Shown here in pieces: positions 59,459-64,000 of a DNA stretch of 64,000 nt. How positions within the stretch are numbered: position 1 is the first letter of the stretch; each line of letters opens with the position of its first letter. Both the position numbers and the translations under genes were made by a program. Below the pieces are notes generated by a model. The model saw only the letters and a list, made by a program, of their open reading frames with translations. It did no database searches and had not been told where the DNA came from. Source of the DNA: Hordeum vulgare subsp. vulgare (Eukaryota > Streptophyta > Magnoliopsida > Poales > Poaceae); NCBI RefSeq assembly GCF_904849725.1, contig NC_058524.1:493708263-493772262 (forward strand), in the 5' to 3' direction.

Positions 59459-60160
59459 ATGGCTAGACCCACCGCTTCGAACGATACTCCCGAGAACGAA
59501 GTTCTCAATTTCAAATAAAATGAGGAAGAAAACTTAAACGACGCTTGGTACAGGATTTGCAATGCTCAGAGTAGATCTACTCGTAAGCAATCTACTACCG
59601 TCCTGCTTCGCAGTTTTTATGTGGGTATTTCTCCTTGGAATAGGTATATTCTTGACACCATCGTAGGCGGAAATTTATTGGGTAGCCATACCGTTGATTC
59701 TTACGGAGCAGTAATAAATTTGGTAGGCTCACCCCCACTCATGGTTAATGAAACTACCTTAACTCTGGAACATGTGATGCATATGTTGGACGTCATTGAA
59801 AATAAAGTTGCTACGATCGAATTCATTGAGAATTTGGATAAAAAGATCCACAATCAAATCACTCAATACGGATCCAAGGTGGGAATGGTTTTGAAAATTT
59901 TAAAGGAGAAGGAACCCACAGTTAACGAAAAACTAGGTCATGATTCCGCTAGGATTGGCAAACTAGAGGATGTTATAACCAACTTGGGTTCCGCTTTTGC
60001 CGCTGTGCAGAATACTCCAAATTTTGCCCACAATAAGGCCACCAAGTCTGTTTTTGTTCCTAAAAATAGTGGTGAATCATATAGTAAGAAAGATGAAGAC
60101 CTTATGATGATGAGTGATCACGCTACTTATGGTTTGAACACCAAAGACGACGTTACGTGA
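59459..60160 (+). pseudogene. gag-like ORF of G with one premature stop
   Basis: ATG at 59459 starts MARPTASNDTPENEVLNFK, then TAA at 59516-59518; the same frame stays open to 60160 (233 codons in total). It contains the plant gag core (LNDAWYRICNAQSRSTRKQS, VLLRSFYVGISPWNRYILDT, GGNLLGSHTVDSYGAVINLV) followed by heptad-rich sequence (TLTLEHVMHMLDVIENKVAT) that likely forms a coiled coil. It ends LNTKDDVT, like the end of the F1 protease ORF. Gag would be structural. Only this stop disables it, so decay is mild. Confidence 0.85.
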
Positions 60161-62825
60161 CTCTATTGCCTTATGCCTAGCTAAGGGCGTTAAACAATAA
60201 CGCTTGTTGGGAGGCAACCCAATGAATTTATCTTTTAATTTCTATTTTGTTGCATCCACACCATTATAATTCTGTTATGATTGTGTCTTTTGTGTTTCTT
60301 TTTGTGTTTGAGCCAAGCAAAACCTTTATGACTAGTCTTGGTGATGGTTGTTTGATCCTGCTGGAAAAAGACAGAAACTTTTCGCTAACGATATTATTTT
60401 TCATTTTTATTCAGAAAGAGCTTTGGAGTTGATTCTTCTTGCTGCTGGTTTGTATGCCTTTTTCCCAGGAAGTCGTAATTTTTAAGAATTGTTTAGGTAC
60501 CAGAAATATACAAAGTATATAGATTGTTACAGACTGGTCTGTTTTTGACAGATTCTGTTTTTGTTGAGTTGGTTGCTTGTTTTGATGAAACTATGGATAG
60601 TATCGGGGGTACTAACCATGAAAAAGTGAGAATACAGTAATCTAACACCAATATAAATAGAAATCAAGATTGCTACACTACCTAAAGAGGTGGTAGTTTG
60701 TTTTCCTGTGCTAATGATATCACGAGTTTCTGTTTAAGTTTTGTGCTGTGAAGTTTTCAAGTTTTGGGTGATGTTCTCATGGACAAATGCATAAAGAGTG
60801 AAAAGAGCTCAAGCTTGGGGATTCCCAAGGCATCCCAAGCCAAATTCGAGGACACCAAAAAGCCTAAGCTTGGGGATGCCCCGGGAAGGCATCCCGTGTT
60901 TCGTCTTCAATCCATCGGTAACATTACTTGGAGCTATATTTTTATTCATCACATGATATGTGTTTTGCTTGGAGCGTCTTGTATCGTAGGAGTCTTTTAT
61001 TTTTGTTGTGTCACAATCATCCTTGGTGCACACCTTTTTAGAGAGACATGCACTCATCGTGAATTTGCTAGAATGCTCATCGTGCTTCACTTATATCTTT
61101 TGAGCTAGACCATTTTGCTCTATGTGCTTCACTTAGATCTTTTAGAGCACGGCGGTGCGTGACTTGGTAGTTGGTTTGTGCTATGAAAATAGTCCCAAAG
61201 GTGATAGGTACCCAAAGAGGATACAAAAACTTCCATCTTCATGTGCATTGAGTAGAAAGAAAAGTTTGATTCCTCTCAATTAGTTTTAAGACGTGGATTT
61301 GGTAATATTAAGAGTTATGTTAGTAAGGTGTTGTGAATCTAGAAATACTTGTGTTGAAGTTAGTAATTCCCGTAACATGCACATATGGTGAACCGCTATA
61401 TTAGGAAGTCGGAGCATAATTGATCTATTGATTGTCATCCTTTGTGTTGTGGTCAGGATCGCGCGATGGTTAACACCTACCAACCCTTCCCCTAGGAGTA
61501 TGCATTTAGCACTTTTGTTTCGATTACTAATAAAAAAAATTTGCAACAAGTATGTGAGTTCTTCATGACTAATGTGAGTCCATGGTATAGATGCACTTTC
61601 ACCTTCCACCATTAGTAGCCTCTCTAGTACCGCGCAATTTTCGCCGGTGCACAAACCCGCCATATGCCTTGATCAAAACAGCCACCATGCCTACCTACTA
61701 TGGCATTTTCATAGCCATTCCGAGATATATTGCCATGTAACTCCCACCGTTCCATCTCATGACTTGTGTCGTCACTCTCATATTGCCATTGCATGATCGT
61801 AAGATAGCTAGCGAGATGTTTCAACGTCATACGCCAAGCTAGATCGTTGCACATCCCGGTACACTGCCTAAGGCATTTCCTATAGAGTCATCATCGTTTT
61901 AAGCTTTGAGCTGTGAGTAAATAAAAGTGTGATGATCATCATTATTAGAGCATTGTCCCATGTGAGGAAATAAAAAAGAGAGGCCAAAGCTTCCCACAAT
62001 AAAAAAAGAGAAAAAGAGGCCAAAGACTCAAATAAAAAATAAAAAAAGAGAGAAAAGAGAGAAGGGACAATGCTACTATCTTTTTCCACACTTGTGCTTC
62101 ATAATAGCACCATGTTCTTCATGATTGAGAGCCTCTTGTTTTGTCACCACCATATACTAGTGGGAATCTTTATTTTATAACTTGGCTTGTATATTCCAAT
62201 GATGGGCTTCCTCAAATTGCCCTAGGTCTTCGTGAGCAAGCAAGTTGGGATGCACACCCACTAGTTCTCCTTTTGAGCTTTCACATACTTATAGCTCTAG
62301 TGCATCCTTTGTATGGTAATCCCTACTCATTCATATTGATATCTATTAATGGGCATCTCCATCTCCCTTTGATACACCGAGTCAATGTAACCATCTCTTC
62401 CTTTTTGTCTCACAACCACCACCACACTCTATTCCACCTATAATGCTATATCCATGGCTCACGCTCATGTATTGCGTGATAGTTGAAAAAGGTTTGAGAA
62501 AGTAAGAGTGCGAAAACAATTACTTGGCCAATACCGGGGTTGTGCATGATTTAAATTAGTTGTGTGGGGATAATGGAGCATAGCCAGACTATATGATTTT
62601 GTAGGGATAACTTTCTTTGGCCTTTTTATTTCAAAAGTTCATGATTATCTTGCTAGTTTGTTTGAAGTATTATTGTTTTCATGTCAATAGCAAACTATTG
62701 TTTTGAATCTTATGGATCTTAACATTCATGTCACATGAAAGAAGTTACAAATGACAACTATGCTAGGTAGCATTCCACATCAAAAATTCAGTCTTTATCA
62801 CTTCCCTACTTGAGGACGAGCAGGA
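60161..62825 (+). other. 3' non-coding region of G
   Basis: Homologous to 24208-26864 of F1 on the opposite strand. An AAGCTTGGGGAT word occurs at about 60814 and 60867 and again in the polypurine tract. The longest frames (about 115 codons) are not shared with F1. Confidence 0.75.
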
Positions 62826-62843
62826 GTTAAGCTTGGGGATGCT
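62826..62843 (+). other. Polypurine tract of G
   Basis: AGTTAAGCTTGGGGATGC, identical to that of F1, directly before the 3' LTR. Confidence 0.85.
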
Positions 62844-64000
62844 TCATACGTCTCCAACGTATCTATAATTTTTTATGGTTCCATGCTATTATCTTGTCAA
62901 ACTTTGGATGTTTTGTATGCCTTTTATATCTTTTTTGGGACTAACTTATTAACTCAGTGCCAAGTGCGAGTTCCTGTTTTTTCTGTGTTTTTGACCCTTT
63001 TCAGAGGAGGATTTTAAATGGTGTCCAAACGGAATAAAACTTCCGAAAAGATTTTTTCCGAAACAGAAGATACGCACGAGACTTGAGAACCAAGGCAGGG
63101 GCCACCAGGGGACCCCACAAGCCCCCTAGGCGTGGTCAGGGGGGCCCGCGCCTAGCAAGCTTTTGGGCCCCCTGTGGCTCGCCTGCCCTACCTCTTCCGC
63201 CTATAAATTCAGAAAAAATTCAAAACTGCGAGAGAGATCCACGAAAATACTTTTCTATCGCCGCAAGCTTCTGTCTCCGCAAGATCCCATCTGGGGCACG
63301 TTCTGGTGCCCTGCCGGAGGGGGGATTCGGATATGGAGGGCTTCTTCATCAACACCATGACCTCTCCGACGATGCGTGAGTAGTTCACCATAGACCTTCG
63401 GGTCCGTAGCTAGTAGCTAGATGGCTTCTTCTCTCTCTTGGATCTTCAATACAAAGTTCTCCATGATCTTCATGGAGATCTATCCGATGTAATCTTCTTT
63501 GCGGTGTGTTTGTCGAGATCCGATGAATTGTGGATTTATGATTAGATTATCTATGAATCTTATTTGAGTTTCTTCTGATCTCTTATATGCATGATTTCAT
63601 ATCCTTGTAATTCTCCTCGAGTTGTGGGTTTTGTTTGGCCAACTTGATCTATGATTCTTGCAGTGGGAGAAGTGCTTGGTTTTGGGTTCATACTGTGCGA
63701 TGACCTCTCCCAGTGACAGAAGGGGCAGCGAGGCACGCATCGTATTGTTGTCATCAAGGGTAAAAAGATGGGGGTTTCATCGACAGTAATTTGTTCACCC
63801 ACCGTATTATTTGCTATTTTGAGAGAAGCCTCTAGTGAACACTATGGCCCCCGGGTCTACTTCACACCATATTTTCAGCCTTACACTTTTACTTTGTTGC
63901 ACTTTCCGCCTTCAGATCTCACTTTGCAATCAATCTTGAAGGGATTGACAACCCCTTTACAGCGTTGGGTGCATGCTCTTTTGTGTTTGCGCAGGTACTC
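62844..64000 (+). repeat. 3' LTR of G, cut by window end
   Basis: Starts TCATACGTCTCCAACG (TG mutated to TC) after the polypurine tract. It contains the GC-rich hairpin (63095-63180), a TATA-like CTATAAATT at 63201, and a 222-bp deletion at 63780/63781. Confidence 0.9.

Larger units (their letters stand above)
58132..64000 (+). mobile_element. Non-autonomous gypsy element G (family F LTRs, gag-like ORF only)
   Basis: 5' LTR lacking its first 400 bp (58132-59241), tRNA-Asp primer site, gag-like ORF with one stop, about 2.7 kb of non-coding DNA shared with F1, polypurine tract, and a 3' LTR that runs off the window. No protease, RT, RNase H or integrase. It is a second non-autonomous member beside F1, with another coding cassette. 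Confidence 0.9.

Overview
The window is intergenic DNA from a large grass genome, almost certainly a Triticeae cereal (wheat, Aegilops, barley or rye group). It is a nest of LTR retrotransposons with a few decayed DNA transposons. I found no intact host gene, tRNA, rRNA or bacterial-type feature. The Triticeae call rests on a BARE1/WIS/Angela-type Copia element, gypsy LTRs starting TGATACGTC that are primed by tRNA-Asp, a LARD with about 4.9 kb LTRs, and a Stowaway end.

Layout. 1-3114: non-coding LTR-like DNA of an unnamed large-LTR family. 3115-3997: first part of a gypsy LTR (family F, + strand), fused at 3997/3998 to the last 369 bp of an LTR of family X. 3998-34438: gypsy element X on the minus strand (gag-pro-RT-RNaseH-INT plus a small downstream ORF, broken by stops), split by two later insertions. 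The first is a non-coding LARD D (4436-17597, + strand). The second is a gag-pro-only gypsy F1 (22534-30814, minus, TSD ATGAT), which sits inside X pol. 34439-38171: gypsy Y, same family as X, + strand, decayed, with its 5' LTR cut by X and its RT cut by element E. 38172-41802: one part of E, GC-rich, with three tandem 185-bp units and a frameshifted B3-type DNA-binding ORF. 41803-50401: full-length, heavily mutated Angela/WIS Copia element (TSD CTCTG). 50447-51305: inverted, truncated LTR of the same superfamily. 51306-52797: relic of a ZMYM1-like hAT transposase. 53240-53429: tail of a PIF/Harbinger transposase. 53854-about 54800: Stowaway-like element split by a small DNA element made of GCTACAACCG-type repeats. 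55253-55510: minus-strand fragment of an unrecognised protein gene. 55574-57980: small non-autonomous LTR element with about 177-bp LTRs. 58132-64000: gypsy element G (family F LTRs, gag-like ORF only), running off the right edge.

Order of events read from the nesting: Y is older than X, because X lies in the Y LTR. X is older than D and F1. E landed in Y pol, and Angela landed in or beside E. F1 and G share LTRs, PBS, a roughly 2.6 kb 3' non-coding region and the last residues of their ORFs, but carry different coding cassettes. Both lack pol, so they would have needed enzymes from a related element.

Family names beyond Angela/WIS/BARE and Sukkula-type LARD are not assigned, because they need a library search. 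Most coding parts are broken, so coordinates of decayed domains are approximate.
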